A DNA stretch of 64,000 nucleotides from contig WBUN01000003.1 in assembly GCA_008933705.1 (NCBI GenBank), forward strand, positions 62,001-126,000, written 5' to 3'. Each line of letters opens with the position of its first letter. Position 1 is the first letter of the stretch. The DNA is from Hyphomicrobiaceae bacterium. Lineage in GTDB: Bacteria; Pseudomonadota; Alphaproteobacteria; Rhizobiales; Hyphomicrobiaceae. Below the pieces are notes generated by a model that was given only the letters and a program-made list of their open reading frames with translations, was not told where the DNA came from and did not search any database. The translations under genes and the position numbers were made by a program. Of this stretch, positions 1 through 8,743 are shown one piece after another.

Positions 1-1391
1 CCTACACAAAGCTGCGGGCGGTTGACCTCGCGCAGGCGTGTGTCCTGGCCAGCGGACAGGGCCCTTCAACAGTAACGTCCGATGTGACGGTCGGGCTCGA
101 CGCCGCGCTCGCCGACCTCGAGCGCAAGCTCAACGGTCTGCCATCATTCAAGTACCGGCTCGCTTCCTCCTCGGCCGCCGGCGGACTTCGCATGGTGACC
201 ATCGGCTTGGTGCGTGAGCTGACCACCGAGGCGGCACGCCAGGCGGCGCTTGGGGCCGGCGCCAAGGTGGTCGGCACGTTTGCCTATCGGCTGACTCCAG
301 CCGACGACCACCGCATTGCCGAGCTCGCCCCCGACATCATCCTTCTCGCGGGCGGAACTGACGGCGGCAATAGCGATGTCATCTGCCACAATGCCGCTCG
401 TATTGCCGCATCGGCACTCGCGTGTCCGATCGTGGTTGCCGGCAATCGCGACGTCGCCCAGGATCTGGTCACACTGCTCGCCCGGACCGGAAAGACGGCA
501 GTCCTGACGGAAAACGTGATGCCGAGCTTTGGCGAGCTCAACATCGACCCAGCACGAGAAGCCATCCGCCAGGTATTCATCGATCGCATCGTTCATGCAA
601 AGGGCATCGACCGTGCGGCCGCTCGCTTCGATGCACTGCTGATGCCGACCCCAGCGGCCGTGATGGAAGGCGCCCGCCTTCTTGCCGACGGCCCTTCCGG
701 CCAGAGCGGCCTCGGAGATCTGCTCGTCATAGACATCGGCGGCGCCACCACGGATGTCCATTCGGTTTCTCCGGGTGCGCCGTCGCGGGAAGGCGTTATC
801 CAGCACGGGCTGCCGGAACCGCGCGTCAAGCGCACCGTCGAAGGTGATCTCGGCATGCGCCACAACGCCGAGACGATCGTCGACGCCATCGGCCTGGATG
901 CCGTCCGCGCCCGCAGCGGTCTTGCAGCAGAGACCGTCGAAGCAATCCTCCGCAGGATCGCATCGGACGTCGAGCATCTGCCGCAGAGCGCCGAGGAAGC
1001 CGCGCTCGACGAGGCCCTGGCCTGGGCAGCCGTGCGTCTCGCCGTCAAGCGGCATGCCGGCACGGTCAAAGTCGTGCAGACGGTGCAGGGCCCCGTGCTG
1101 GTGCAGAGCGGAAAGGATCTGACAAGCGTGACCAACGTCATCGGCACAGGCGGCCCTCTCGCGCACGGGATGACGCCGTCAACCGTGCTCCAGGCAGCCG
1201 TCGCGGACGGCAAAGACCCCTCGTCTCTGCAGCCGGCAGCACCGAAGCTGTTCGTGGATGCCGGCTACCTGCTCTATGCGGCGGGCCTTCTCGCCGCCAT
1301 CGAACCGGAACCCGCCTTCAATCTCGCTATGAAATCCCTGCTGCGTGTCGACAACGAGGAAAGCCATGGTTGCCGTCGCCAAACTGCGTGA
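1..1391 (+). CDS. glmL: GlmL/MutL accessory protein of a B12-dependent mutase, 5' truncated
   Basis: Accessory ASKHA-fold protein encoded with adenosylcobalamin-dependent glutamate mutase and related mutases; in the family it is thought to maintain or reactivate the mutase. The open frame runs in from base 3 (YTKLRAVDL), so the true start lies before the window; the internal GTG at 84 is not the start because the conserved stretch 'ASGQGPSTVTSDVT' lies upstream of it. Visible motifs are LLAGGTDGG and the phosphate-binding DIGGATTDVHSV. The stop TGA at 1389-1391 overlaps the start of the next gene by 26 bases, indicating translational coupling. The small B12-binding sigma subunit (GlmS/MutS) is not in the window and is presumably just upstream. 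Family assignment is firm; the identity of the mutase it serves is open because the partner is atypical. Confidence 0.9.
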   Translation, partial: YTKLRAVDLAQACVLASGQGPSTVTSDVTVGLDAALADLERKLNGLPSFKYRLASSSAAGGLRMVTIGLVRELTTEAARQAALGAGAKVVGTFAYRLTPADDHRIAELAPDIILLAGGTDGGNSDVICHNAARIAASALACPIVVAGNRDVAQDLVTLLARTGKTAVLTENVMPSFGELNIDPAREAIRQVFIDRIVHAKGIDRAAARFDALLMPTPAAVMEGARLLADGPSGQSGLGDLLVIDIGGATTDVHSVSPGAPSREGVIQHGLPEPRVKRTVEGDLGMRHNAETIVDAIGLDAVRARSGLAAETVEAILRRIASDVEHLPQSAEEAALDEALAWAAVRLAVKRHAGTVKVVQTVQGPVLVQSGKDLTSVTNVIGTGGPLAHGMTPSTVLQAAVADGKDPSSLQPAAPKLFVDAGYLLYAAGLLAAIEPEPAFNLAMKSLLRVDNEESHGCRRQTA

Positions 1392-2865
1392 AGCCATGCC
1401 CCAATTGTCCGCGACCCAGATACCGATCGACGCTTTCGAGCGTATGCGCCGCGAGAATCTGGCGCGCTGGCCGACCGGCGCCCTCGTCGACATCGACGAG
1501 GCGGTCGCCTATCACCGCTCGCTGCCCGTGCATAAGCAGCTTGCCCGCGTCATGCGCAAGGCTGACGCAGAAGGCCGATGCCTGACGCAACCCCGCGGCG
1601 GCTTCGGCACGCTCGAGCTTCAGCTTGAGCTGATGCGCGAGCTCGATACCGTCGGCATGGCCGACATCGTTCCCACCACGACCGACAGCTACACGCGCAA
1701 TGAGCAGTGGGCCAGCGCCGAGCGCGGCATCGAGGAAAGCAGGAAGGCGAACCGTTCGATGCTCAACGGCTTTCCAATGGTCAATTACGGACCACAGGAA
1801 GCGCGCAAGCTGATCGAAGCCATCAACAAGCCGGCGATCGTGTTGTCGGGGACGTCGTTTCCGAAGCTGACCTCGGAAATAGGCTACGCGGCCGGCTTCT
1901 CCGGCTATCTGGGATCGGGCCTCGCCTACACGGTCTCCTACACCAAGGAAACCTCGCTCGAGGAGGGCATCAGGAACTACCAGTATCTTGACCGTCTGGT
2001 AGCGCTGTATGGGAGCAAAGGCGTTGAGTTGCACCGGCGCCAGCCGGGCTTTCTCACCGGCACCAACATCCCGCCCTCCATTGCCATCACAACCTGCATC
2101 ATCGATGCGCTGCTGGCCGCCGGACAGGGGGTCAAGAACTATGGCCTTGAGCTGGGACAGACCCTCCATCTCGTCCAAGACGTCGCCGGCATCACGATGT
2201 GTCGCATCCTGGTGCAGGAGTACCTTGCCCGGTTCGGCTTCAACGACGTCTTCACGCCGGTTACCTCCCTGCACTGGATGGGGGCATGGCCGCACGATGA
2301 AGCACAGGCGTCGGCGTTGATCGCATATGGCGGCATTCTGGCGGCTGTCGGCGGCGCTGTATCGATCACCACGAAGTCGACGCACGAAGCGTTCGGCATT
2401 CCCACACCCAAGGCCAACGCTGAGGGTCTACGGATAACGCGCATGGCGATCTATCTGGCACGCAATCTCAGGCTCGGCTCGATGCCCGAGTTCAAGAGCG
2501 AATGCGAGCTGATCCGCCGGGAGGTCACCCCGGTCGTCGACAAGATTCTGGAGATGGGCGATGGGGATGCCGCCCTCAGCACAATCCGCGCCGCTGAGGC
2601 TGGCGTTCTCGATGTTCCCTGGTCGCCGAACCGTTGGATCAAGAGCCGCGTCATGCCGGCGCGGGATGCAGACGGCTATTTGCGCATCCTCTCCCCCGGC
2701 CAAATGCCCATTCCCCGTGATGTGCTCGAGGTCCATGAAGCGGGACTGAGGAGACGCGCCGAGATTGAAGCGATACCGTTTGGAGAGGACTTGGCCGTAA
2801 GCAGCGTCTACGAATTGTCCGAACCTCTGGAGCGGCTGATGCCGATGCTCAAGAAGCTTGGATGA
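1366..2865 (+). CDS. GlmE-like catalytic subunit of a B12 carbon-skeleton mutase, altered substrate site
   Basis: Homologue (499 aa) of the epsilon subunit of methylaspartate (glutamate) mutase, a TIM-barrel enzyme that rearranges carbon skeletons with adenosylcobalamin. ATG at 1366 is chosen because GAGGAAA precedes it; an in-frame GTG at 1345 is less likely. Counting from this start, residues line up with the Clostridium cochlearium enzyme at a constant offset of 11: Arg77 (QPRGG) for Arg66, Arg111 (SYTR) for Arg100, Tyr188 and Tyr192 for Tyr177 and Tyr181, Lys337 and Glu341 (TTKSTHEA) for Lys326 and Glu330. Two substrate residues differ: Leu160 replaces Arg149 and Leu182 replaces Glu171. 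The coenzyme side therefore looks intact while recognition of the amino group and one carboxylate is lost. I infer a mutase for a different acid; glutamate mutase activity is doubtful. Confidence 0.85.
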   Translation: MVAVAKLREAMPQLSATQIPIDAFERMRRENLARWPTGALVDIDEAVAYHRSLPVHKQLARVMRKADAEGRCLTQPRGGFGTLELQLELMRELDTVGMADIVPTTTDSYTRNEQWASAERGIEESRKANRSMLNGFPMVNYGPQEARKLIEAINKPAIVLSGTSFPKLTSEIGYAAGFSGYLGSGLAYTVSYTKETSLEEGIRNYQYLDRLVALYGSKGVELHRRQPGFLTGTNIPPSIAITTCIIDALLAAGQGVKNYGLELGQTLHLVQDVAGITMCRILVQEYLARFGFNDVFTPVTSLHWMGAWPHDEAQASALIAYGGILAAVGGAVSITTKSTHEAFGIPTPKANAEGLRITRMAIYLARNLRLGSMPEFKSECELIRREVTPVVDKILEMGDGDAALSTIRAAEAGVLDVPWSPNRWIKSRVMPARDADGYLRILSPGQMPIPRDVLEVHEAGLRRRAEIEAIPFGEDLAVSSVYELSEPLERLMPMLKKLG

Positions 2866-3098
2866 TCGGCGCCCTCGGCACGGTGAAATGATGTCCCGGT
2901 CCGCCGGCTGGCGCCATTCCTACACGCCTCGCCTTGCATGCTTCCTCTGGCAGTGCCCGCTGGCAGCGCAAAATGATGTCAATTTAGGCACTATTCTTGG
3001 CGCCAGAGCCATAGTCATTTGAAAACCCTCGCATTATTCTTGATCCCAGCCTTTGCCCGAAAATTGCAATCAATGACCCACAGCATCCGGGGGGTCCA

Positions 3099-4514
3099 TT
3101 GGCAGCTGCATTCGACGAGATGAACGGCACCGGTGGCGGGGTCCGCGAGCCCTACCAGTTCGTGCATCAGTGGCTGCAGACGCAAGAGATCGAGGACCTG
3201 AGACGCAAGCGCGGCGAGGCCGAGGCGCTGTTCCGGCGCACCGGCATTACCTTCGCGGTCTATGGCGACGAGGCAACGACCGAGCGCCTGATCCCCTTCG
3301 ACATCATCCCCCGCATCCTGAGCGCTTCGGAATGGCGACGGCTGGCAGCCGGCATCGAGCAACGCGTGCGCGCGCTCAACGCCTTCATGTACGACATCTA
3401 CCACCGCCAGGAGATCATCCGCGCCGGGCGCGTTCCCGAGGATCTCATCATCCAGAACCCGGCGTTTCTCGCCGAGATGATGTGCGTCGAGCCGGCGCGC
3501 GGCATCTACTCCCACATCATTGGCATCGACATCGTGCGCACCTCGGAGAACGAGTTCTTCGTGCTCGAGGACAATACGCGTACGCCATCCGGCGTCTCCT
3601 ACATGCTGGAGAACCGGGAGGCGATGATGCACATGTTCCCCGAGCTGTTCAGCCGCAACCGCGTGGCGGCCGTCGAGGACTATCCCGAAAACCTGCGCAT
3701 CACGCTCGAAAGCGTTGCACCCGAGGGCCTGGACCGCGAGCCGGTTGTCGTTGTGCTGACGCCCGGCATCTACAACAGCGCCTACTTCGAGCATTCCTTC
3801 CTCGCCGATCAGATGGGCGTAGAGCTGGTGGAGGGGCAGGACCTCGTGGTGATGGACGGTGCGCTGCAGATGAAGACGACGCAGGGCCTTAAGCAAGTGG
3901 ATGTCGTCTACCGACGCATCGACGATGCCTACCTCGATCCCCTCGTCTTCCAGAAGGACTCGGTGCTCGGCGTTCCTGGCATCTTCGACGTCTATCGCGC
4001 CGGCCGCCTGACCATCGTCAACGCGCCGGGCGCCGGCATCGCCGACGACAAGTCGATCTACACGTACATGCCCGATATCGTCGAGTTCTACACCGGCCGC
4101 TCGCCGATCCTGAAGAACGTGCCGACCTACGTGTGCCGCAAGCCCGATGATCTCAAGTATGTGCTTGAGCATCTGCCCGAGCTGGTGGTCAAGCAGGTGC
4201 ACGGCTCGGGCGGCTACGGCATGCTGGTCGGGCCTGCCGCGACCAAGGACGAGATCGAGATGTTCGCCATGAAGATCAAGGCGGTTCCCGACCGCTACAT
4301 TGCCCAGCCGACGCTGGCGCTCTCGACCTGCCCGACCCTGGTCGATCAGGGCATTGCCGAGCGCCACCTCGATCTGCGCCCCTTCGTGCTCGTCGGCGAC
4401 CGGGTGCGGCTGACGCCCGGCGGGCTGACGCGGGTCGCCTTGCGCCCAGGTTCGCTGGTCGTCAACTCGAGCCAGGGCGGCGGAACGAAGGACACCTGGG
4501 TGCTGCAGGACTAG
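3099..4514 (+). CDS. Circularly permuted type 2 ATP-grasp protein
   Basis: Member (471 aa) of the DUF404/DUF407 circularly permuted ATP-grasp family, predicted to form amide or peptide bonds using ATP. Recognisable blocks are RRTGITFAVYGDEATTERLIPFD written here in part as TFAVYGDEAT near residue 50, LEQRVRALNAF, FVLEDNTRTPSGVSY, and the C-terminal VVKQVHGSGGYGM glycine-rich ATP loop around residue 370. The start is TTG at 3099 after a GGGGGG stretch; ATG at 3120 is an alternative giving a seven-residue shorter protein. It heads a same-strand cluster with the alpha-E and transglutaminase genes. This trio recurs widely in bacteria and has been predicted to make and process a peptide tag or small peptide; the product is unknown. 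Confidence 0.9.
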   Translation: MAAAFDEMNGTGGGVREPYQFVHQWLQTQEIEDLRRKRGEAEALFRRTGITFAVYGDEATTERLIPFDIIPRILSASEWRRLAAGIEQRVRALNAFMYDIYHRQEIIRAGRVPEDLIIQNPAFLAEMMCVEPARGIYSHIIGIDIVRTSENEFFVLEDNTRTPSGVSYMLENREAMMHMFPELFSRNRVAAVEDYPENLRITLESVAPEGLDREPVVVVLTPGIYNSAYFEHSFLADQMGVELVEGQDLVVMDGALQMKTTQGLKQVDVVYRRIDDAYLDPLVFQKDSVLGVPGIFDVYRAGRLTIVNAPGAGIADDKSIYTYMPDIVEFYTGRSPILKNVPTYVCRKPDDLKYVLEHLPELVVKQVHGSGGYGMLVGPAATKDEIEMFAMKIKAVPDRYIAQPTLALSTCPTLVDQGIAERHLDLRPFVLVGDRVRLTPGGLTRVALRPGSLVVNSSQGGGTKDTWVLQD

Positions 4515-4551
4515 CGTGATGACGAGCGCAACACCGAGTGCGGCCGTATCC

Positions 4552-4651
4552 CCCTCCCTCGCGTTGGGAGGGGTTAGGGGTGAGGGGGACCCCTGCATTG
4601 AGCGTTCTAAGATGGCCCCCTCCTTGTCCCTCCCCCCTTGTGGGGGAGGGA
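4552..4651. repeat. Palindromic intergenic repeat between ATP-grasp and alpha-E genes
   Basis: Two C/G-rich hairpins lie in the 157-base gap. The first pairs CCCTCCC (4552-4558) with GGGAGGG (4566-4572); the second has perfect 10-base arms, TCCCTCCCCC (4627-4636) and GGGGGAGGGA (4642-4651), with a five-base loop. This looks like the dispersed palindromic repeat common between genes in Hyphomicrobiales. The second hairpin ends 20 bases before the downstream start codon and could modulate translation of the alpha-E gene. Confidence 0.7.
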
Positions 4652-4671
4652 GCCCGCACTAGGAACGCAGC

Positions 4672-5616
4672 ATGCTGGGGCGAACCGCTAACGACCTGTT
4701 CTGGATGTCACGCTACATCGAGCGCGCTGAGAACATTGCGCGCCTGCTGGAGGTGGGCTACCGCATCGCCCTGCTGCCACGCGAAGGGGGACAGGATGCC
4801 GAATGGTTCTCGACGTTGCGCAGCGCCGGGTGCGAGAAGGGCTATCTCGGCAAGCATGGCAGCTACGACACCCGAGACGTCGTGCACTTCATGCTATTCG
4901 ACGCGGAGAACCCCTCGAGCGTCTATTCGAGTCTCGCCACCGCACGGCGCAATGCGCGGGCCCAGCGCACGGCGCTCACGCGGGAGATGTGGGAAAGCCT
5001 GAACAGCGCGTGGCTTGAGTTTTCCGCCATCGATCCCGATACGATCGATTTCAACAAGCTGCCCCCGTTGTTCGACTGGATCAAAGAGCGGTCCGCGCTG
5101 TTCCGCGGTGCGCTCCTCAACACCATCCTGCGTAACGACACCTTCTACTTCAACCAGCTCGGGACGTTCCTGGAGCGCGCCGACAACACAGCCCGTATCC
5201 TGGACGTCAAATACTATGTCCTGCTGCCGCACAACGAGATGGTCGGCGGCGAGATCGACAGCGTGCAATGGGCGGCCATCCTGCGCTCAGTCTCGGCGCA
5301 TCGCAGCTACCGGTGGGTGTACAAGGACAGCTACAAGCCTTGGCAGATCGCCGACTACCTCATTCTCAACCGCCAGATGCCGCGATCCCTGCGCTCCTGC
5401 TACGAAGAGGTCGTGGCAGCCCTCGACGAACTCGGCGCCTATTACGGCAATCGCGACGGCTGTCAGTCGCTGGCTCACGAAACGAGAAAGCTGCTGACCG
5501 ACGCAGACATGAGCGCCATCTTCCAGTCGGGCCTGCACGAGTTTCTCGAGGAGTTCATTGCGCGCAACAATCGCCTTGGTTGCGAGATCTCCACGACGTA
5601 TCATTTCACCGACTGA
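4672..5616 (+). CDS. Alpha-E domain protein (DUF403)
   Basis: Protein of 314 aa covering one complete alpha-E domain, an all-helical domain almost always encoded beside circularly permuted ATP-grasp proteins. The N-terminus MLGRTANDLFWMSRYIERAE is diagnostic of the family, as are the blocks FLERADNTARILDVKYY (near residue 170) and AHRSYRW (near residue 210). Start ATG at 4672 has AGGAAC 5 bases upstream. It sits between the ATP-grasp gene and the transglutaminase gene on the same strand, 10 bases from the latter. Biochemical role unknown; context suggests it works with the ATP-grasp enzyme in the same peptide-forming pathway. Confidence 0.9.
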   Translation: MLGRTANDLFWMSRYIERAENIARLLEVGYRIALLPREGGQDAEWFSTLRSAGCEKGYLGKHGSYDTRDVVHFMLFDAENPSSVYSSLATARRNARAQRTALTREMWESLNSAWLEFSAIDPDTIDFNKLPPLFDWIKERSALFRGALLNTILRNDTFYFNQLGTFLERADNTARILDVKYYVLLPHNEMVGGEIDSVQWAAILRSVSAHRSYRWVYKDSYKPWQIADYLILNRQMPRSLRSCYEEVVAALDELGAYYGNRDGCQSLAHETRKLLTDADMSAIFQSGLHEFLEEFIARNNRLGCEISTTYHFTD

Positions 5617-5626
5617 CCACGAGCCT

Positions 5627-6442
5627 ATGCTAATCTCAATTCGCCACGTCACTCGCTACAGCTACGCACAGCCGGTGGCGTATGCGATCCAGAGCCTGCG
5701 ATTGACGCCGGCATCATTCAAAGGCCAGCGGGTAATCGACTGGCAGATCGACATGCCGGGCTTCGGCCCACCAATGGAATTCAGGGACGGTTTCGGCAAT
5801 GTCGTGCATCTGGCAACGGCAAGCATCGCCCACAGCGAAGTCGCGATCGAGGCGGGCGGAACGGTCGAAACCACCGACTGCAGCGGTGTCGTAACGGGAC
5901 TACCGAAGAGTGCACCACCCCGTGTGTTCCTGAAGGAGACAGCCCAGACGTTGCCCGACAAGGCAATCCGCGAGCTCGCCGCCTCCGCCAAGGGCAAAGA
6001 CACACTCGACAAGCTGCACGCGCTTGCTGAGATCGTGCGCAACCAAGTCGATTACCAGATCGGCTCGACGCACGCCCACACCTGCGCCGCCGACGCCCTT
6101 GCCGATGGCAAGGGCGTCTGCCAGGATCACGCGCATATCTTCATTTCTGCAGGGCGCACGCTGGGGGTGCCGGTCCGCTACGTCACGGGCTACCTCGCTC
6201 TTGCCGAGCCGGCCACATCGGAAGCAAACCATGCTTGGGCGGAGGCCTGGGTGGACGGACTTGGCTGGGTCGGCTTCGATGTCGCCAACCGCATCTGCCC
6301 GACGGATCGTTATGTGCGCCTCGCCGTCGGTCTCGACGCGGGTTATGCGGCCCCCATTATCGGCTCACGCCGGGGCGGCAATGCCGAGCAGCTCGACGTT
6401 GCGGTCGAGGTGCGCGAGCAGGAACAGAACGTCCACCAGTGA
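5627..6442 (+). CDS. Transglutaminase-family cysteine protease/peptidase
   Basis: Protein of 271 aa with an N-terminal beta-sandwich (bacterial transglutaminase-like N-terminal region, about residues 1-85) and a C-terminal transglutaminase core. The catalytic triad is visible: Cys165 in GKGVCQDH, His202 in ANHAWAEAW and Asp218 in GFDVAN, with the spacing expected of the family. ATG at 5627 is chosen because MLISIRHVTRYSY is the usual N-terminus; the frame remains open upstream but overlaps the alpha-E gene. No signal peptide is apparent, so it probably acts in the cytoplasm. As third gene of the ATP-grasp/alpha-E/transglutaminase set it probably cleaves or transfers the peptide made by the others. 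Confidence 0.9.
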   Translation: MLISIRHVTRYSYAQPVAYAIQSLRLTPASFKGQRVIDWQIDMPGFGPPMEFRDGFGNVVHLATASIAHSEVAIEAGGTVETTDCSGVVTGLPKSAPPRVFLKETAQTLPDKAIRELAASAKGKDTLDKLHALAEIVRNQVDYQIGSTHAHTCAADALADGKGVCQDHAHIFISAGRTLGVPVRYVTGYLALAEPATSEANHAWAEAWVDGLGWVGFDVANRICPTDRYVRLAVGLDAGYAAPIIGSRRGGNAEQLDVAVEVREQEQNVHQ

Positions 6443-6518
6443 TCAGACGTGCTGCATGCCCTGCCGCCTCATGGGCATCCGGCTGACTCGCCGAGCAACC
6501 TGGCGCCGGAGCCACATT

Positions 6519-8327
6519 CTACGCCTGCGCCGCGATGAACGCGCGCCAGCTGCCGAACGAGGAAACGTTCCTGGCGCCGCGCACCGCCTCGGCCTCGCAC
6601 AGGAAGCCCTTCGGCCGCGTGCCGTCCGCGAGCTGCAGCGTGCCGACGCCAAGTGGAGCGGGAATGCCCGCAACAAAGCGGCCGAAACCCGCTGCGGGCA
6701 GCGCCCACACCTCGGTGGCGATGGCGTGGCCTTTGCCGGCTGCCACGCGCACGAGTCCGGGACGCAGGGGCGGTCCACCCGGCAATACATAGAGCTCGTA
6801 GCAGGGCTCGGTATTCACCGCACGCAGCAGCACGCCCCCGAGCGCCTTGATCTCGTGATTCAACGCCATGCTCGAGAGATGTGCGCCCACGACCGCCAGT
6901 TCGAGAAAACCTTCCGGAGCCACGGAAGGCAGTTCGGCGGGCTTCGGCAGCGGCCTGCTCGTCGCGCCGATGATCGCTGCCGTCGCGGCATGGAACGCGC
7001 GCCCGAAGCTCGCGAGTACCGCATCGCTGCCACGCGGGCCGATGAACGTCAGGCCAGCAGCACGGCGGTCCTTGCGGAACGGGCCCGGCACGGAAAGCGC
7101 GGCGAGATCGAGCAAGTTGACGAAGTTGGTGTAGGTTCCGAGTCGCGAGTTGGGTCCCAGTGGATCGTCCGCGACCTCATCCAAGGTCGGCGCGCATGGG
7201 GCCGTCGGCACGGCCAACATCGAGATGCCGTGCCACACGCGCTCCGTCATGCGTCTCAACTCCGCCAGGCGATAGATGCTGCCAAACGCATCGGCAGCAG
7301 AAAAGGCCTTCGCCTTGTCGACAATCTGCCGTGTGACCGGATGCATGTCGCCGGCACGTGTCTCGATGAAGGTGCGGATTGCGGCGTACCGCTCAGCCAC
7401 CCAGGGGCCCTCGTAGAGCAGCGCGGCCGTGTCGAAGAACGGCGTCATATCGATCTCAACCAGCTTCGCGCCGAAGCGGTCCTGAAGAATATCCAGGCTC
7501 GCCCGCCACGCAGCCCTGGCCGCCTCATCGCCAAAGAAGTTCTGATCTTTCGGGCGCGGGATGCCGATCGCCGGCAGCGGCGGAGCCGGATGCAACGTGC
7601 CGAGCACTATCGGACGCGAGAACGGATCGTCTTCGTCCCATCCGGCCATGATCTCATAGACGGCCCAAGCATCATCGACCGTCCCGGCAAACACCGATAC
7701 GCAATCGAGCGTGGCGCAGGCCGGCACCACACCGCGGGTCGACACCGACCCGACCGAAGGCTTCAGCCCGACGATGTTATTCAGGCCTGCCGGTACGCGG
7801 CCTGAGCCTGCCGTATCGGTGCCTAGCGCGAACGGTACCAGGCCGCGCGCCACCGCAACGGCCGAGCCGGAACTCGACCCGCCCGGCACGATCGTTGCGT
7901 CGATAGCATTCTTGGGTATCGGATAGGGCGTACGCACGCCGGCGAGGCCGGTCGCGAACTGATCGAGATTGGTCTTGCCTATGGGAATAGCGCCTGCCGC
8001 AATCAGCCGCTCCACGGCGTCCGCGTCCGCCTTGGGGGTGTAGGCGAACGCCGGACAGGCGGCCGTGGTTGCCATGCCGGCCACGTCAATATTGTCTTTC
8101 ACGGCAAAGGGGACACCCCACAGCGGCTTTGCCGCCTGATCGAAGGGTCCGAGCTTCTGCACCGCTTTGCGCACGACGCTACGGTCGACGAGGGAAATGA
8201 AGATGCCGGGATCGCCGGTCTCGCCGATAGCATCGAACGCACGCTCGACGACCTCGACCGGGTCGAGACCGCGCGCGTAGGCGTCATGCAAGCCGCGGAT
8301 GTCGATCGGGATGTCACGCTTCGTCAT
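6519..8327 (-). CDS. atzF: Allophanate hydrolase
   Basis: Amidase-signature enzyme (602 aa) that hydrolyses allophanate to ammonia and CO2, the last step of cyanuric acid, biuret and related degradation. The catalytic triad is Lys77 (AVKDN), cis-Ser151 (PGGSSSGS) and nucleophile Ser175 (TAGSGRVPA); the 74- and 24-residue spacings are those of AtzF (Lys91, Ser165, Ser189). After the amidase domain (to about residue 440) follows the characteristic allophanate hydrolase C-terminal domain, containing YELYVLPGGPP and ending GSWRAFIAA. ATG at 8327 starts 10 bases after the stop of the preceding gene, so it is the last gene of the four-gene operon. Urea amidolyase-type biotin carboxylase is absent here, so allophanate probably comes from the AtzE/AtzH steps. 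Confidence 0.95.
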   Translation of the reverse strand: MTKRDIPIDIRGLHDAYARGLDPVEVVERAFDAIGETGDPGIFISLVDRSVVRKAVQKLGPFDQAAKPLWGVPFAVKDNIDVAGMATTAACPAFAYTPKADADAVERLIAAGAIPIGKTNLDQFATGLAGVRTPYPIPKNAIDATIVPGGSSSGSAVAVARGLVPFALGTDTAGSGRVPAGLNNIVGLKPSVGSVSTRGVVPACATLDCVSVFAGTVDDAWAVYEIMAGWDEDDPFSRPIVLGTLHPAPPLPAIGIPRPKDQNFFGDEAARAAWRASLDILQDRFGAKLVEIDMTPFFDTAALLYEGPWVAERYAAIRTFIETRAGDMHPVTRQIVDKAKAFSAADAFGSIYRLAELRRMTERVWHGISMLAVPTAPCAPTLDEVADDPLGPNSRLGTYTNFVNLLDLAALSVPGPFRKDRRAAGLTFIGPRGSDAVLASFGRAFHAATAAIIGATSRPLPKPAELPSVAPEGFLELAVVGAHLSSMALNHEIKALGGVLLRAVNTEPCYELYVLPGGPPLRPGLVRVAAGKGHAIATEVWALPAAGFGRFVAGIPAPLGVGTLQLADGTRPKGFLCEAEAVRGARNVSSFGSWRAFIAAQA

Positions 8328-8337
8328 CGGCTCGCCA

Positions 8338-8727
8338 TCAGGCCTTGGTTGCATCGATAATGCTCACGTGGGCCGCAACGACGCGCCATCCATCATCGAA
8401 CCGCACCCAGGTCTGCATTTGCCGTCCGACCTTGCCCGGCGCCGTCTCACGATGGAACAGCGTCGAAGCGACAGCGAAATCGTGACCATAGGTGGTGATC
8501 ATCGTGCGCGAAACCTTGCGCATAAGCCCGGCAGGAGAGCGTGCAGCACGAAACGCCTTGATCTCAGCGGAGCCGTAGAGATTTTCGCTGATGCCGTAGC
8601 GAATGGTGCGCGGATCGTCGCGAAAGAAGCCGTCGAGCGCCGCCACGTTGTTGATGACGAGCGCCTGCTCGTAGCGCTCGAACGCCTCGCGCACCTCCGC
8701 CACGACCTCCGGCAGGTCGACTTGCAT
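8338..8727 (-). CDS. hpxZ: AtzH/HpxZ-like protein (DUF3225, NTF2 fold)
   Basis: Small NTF2-like protein (129 aa), family named HpxZ in oxalurate operons and AtzH in cyanuric acid operons. AtzH of Pseudomonas ADP has been reported to decarboxylate 1,3-dicarboxyurea to allophanate, avoiding a dead-end product. Seen here: the N-terminal helix VREAFERYEQAL, the block LDGFFRDDPRTIRYG and the C-terminal TWVRFDDGWRVVAAHVS. Start ATG at 8727 follows GGAAGGAACAAG. It lies 16 bases after atzE and 10 bases before atzF, consistent with one transcript. Whether the in vivo substrate is dicarboxyurea or an oxalurate derivative cannot be told from sequence. Confidence 0.88.
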   Translation of the reverse strand: MQVDLPEVVAEVREAFERYEQALVINNVAALDGFFRDDPRTIRYGISENLYGSAEIKAFRAARSPAGLMRKVSRTMITTYGHDFAVASTLFHRETAPGKVGRQMQTWVRFDDGWRVVAAHVSIIDATKA

Positions 8728-8743
8728 GCTTTCTTGTTCCTTC

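Noticed and set aside
144-1166. Long open frame antisense to glmL
   Set aside because: No family resemblance and fully opposite a well-recognised gene; a by-product of high GC codon bias.
3015-4598. A 527-codon frame antisense to the ATP-grasp gene
   Set aside because: His/Asp/Leu-rich translation typical of antisense frames in GC-rich DNA; the plus-strand protein has clear family motifs.
6024-7805. A 593-codon plus-strand frame spanning the transglutaminase 3' end and the antisense of atzF
   Set aside because: It crosses two recognised genes in other frames and its translation has no recognisable domain.
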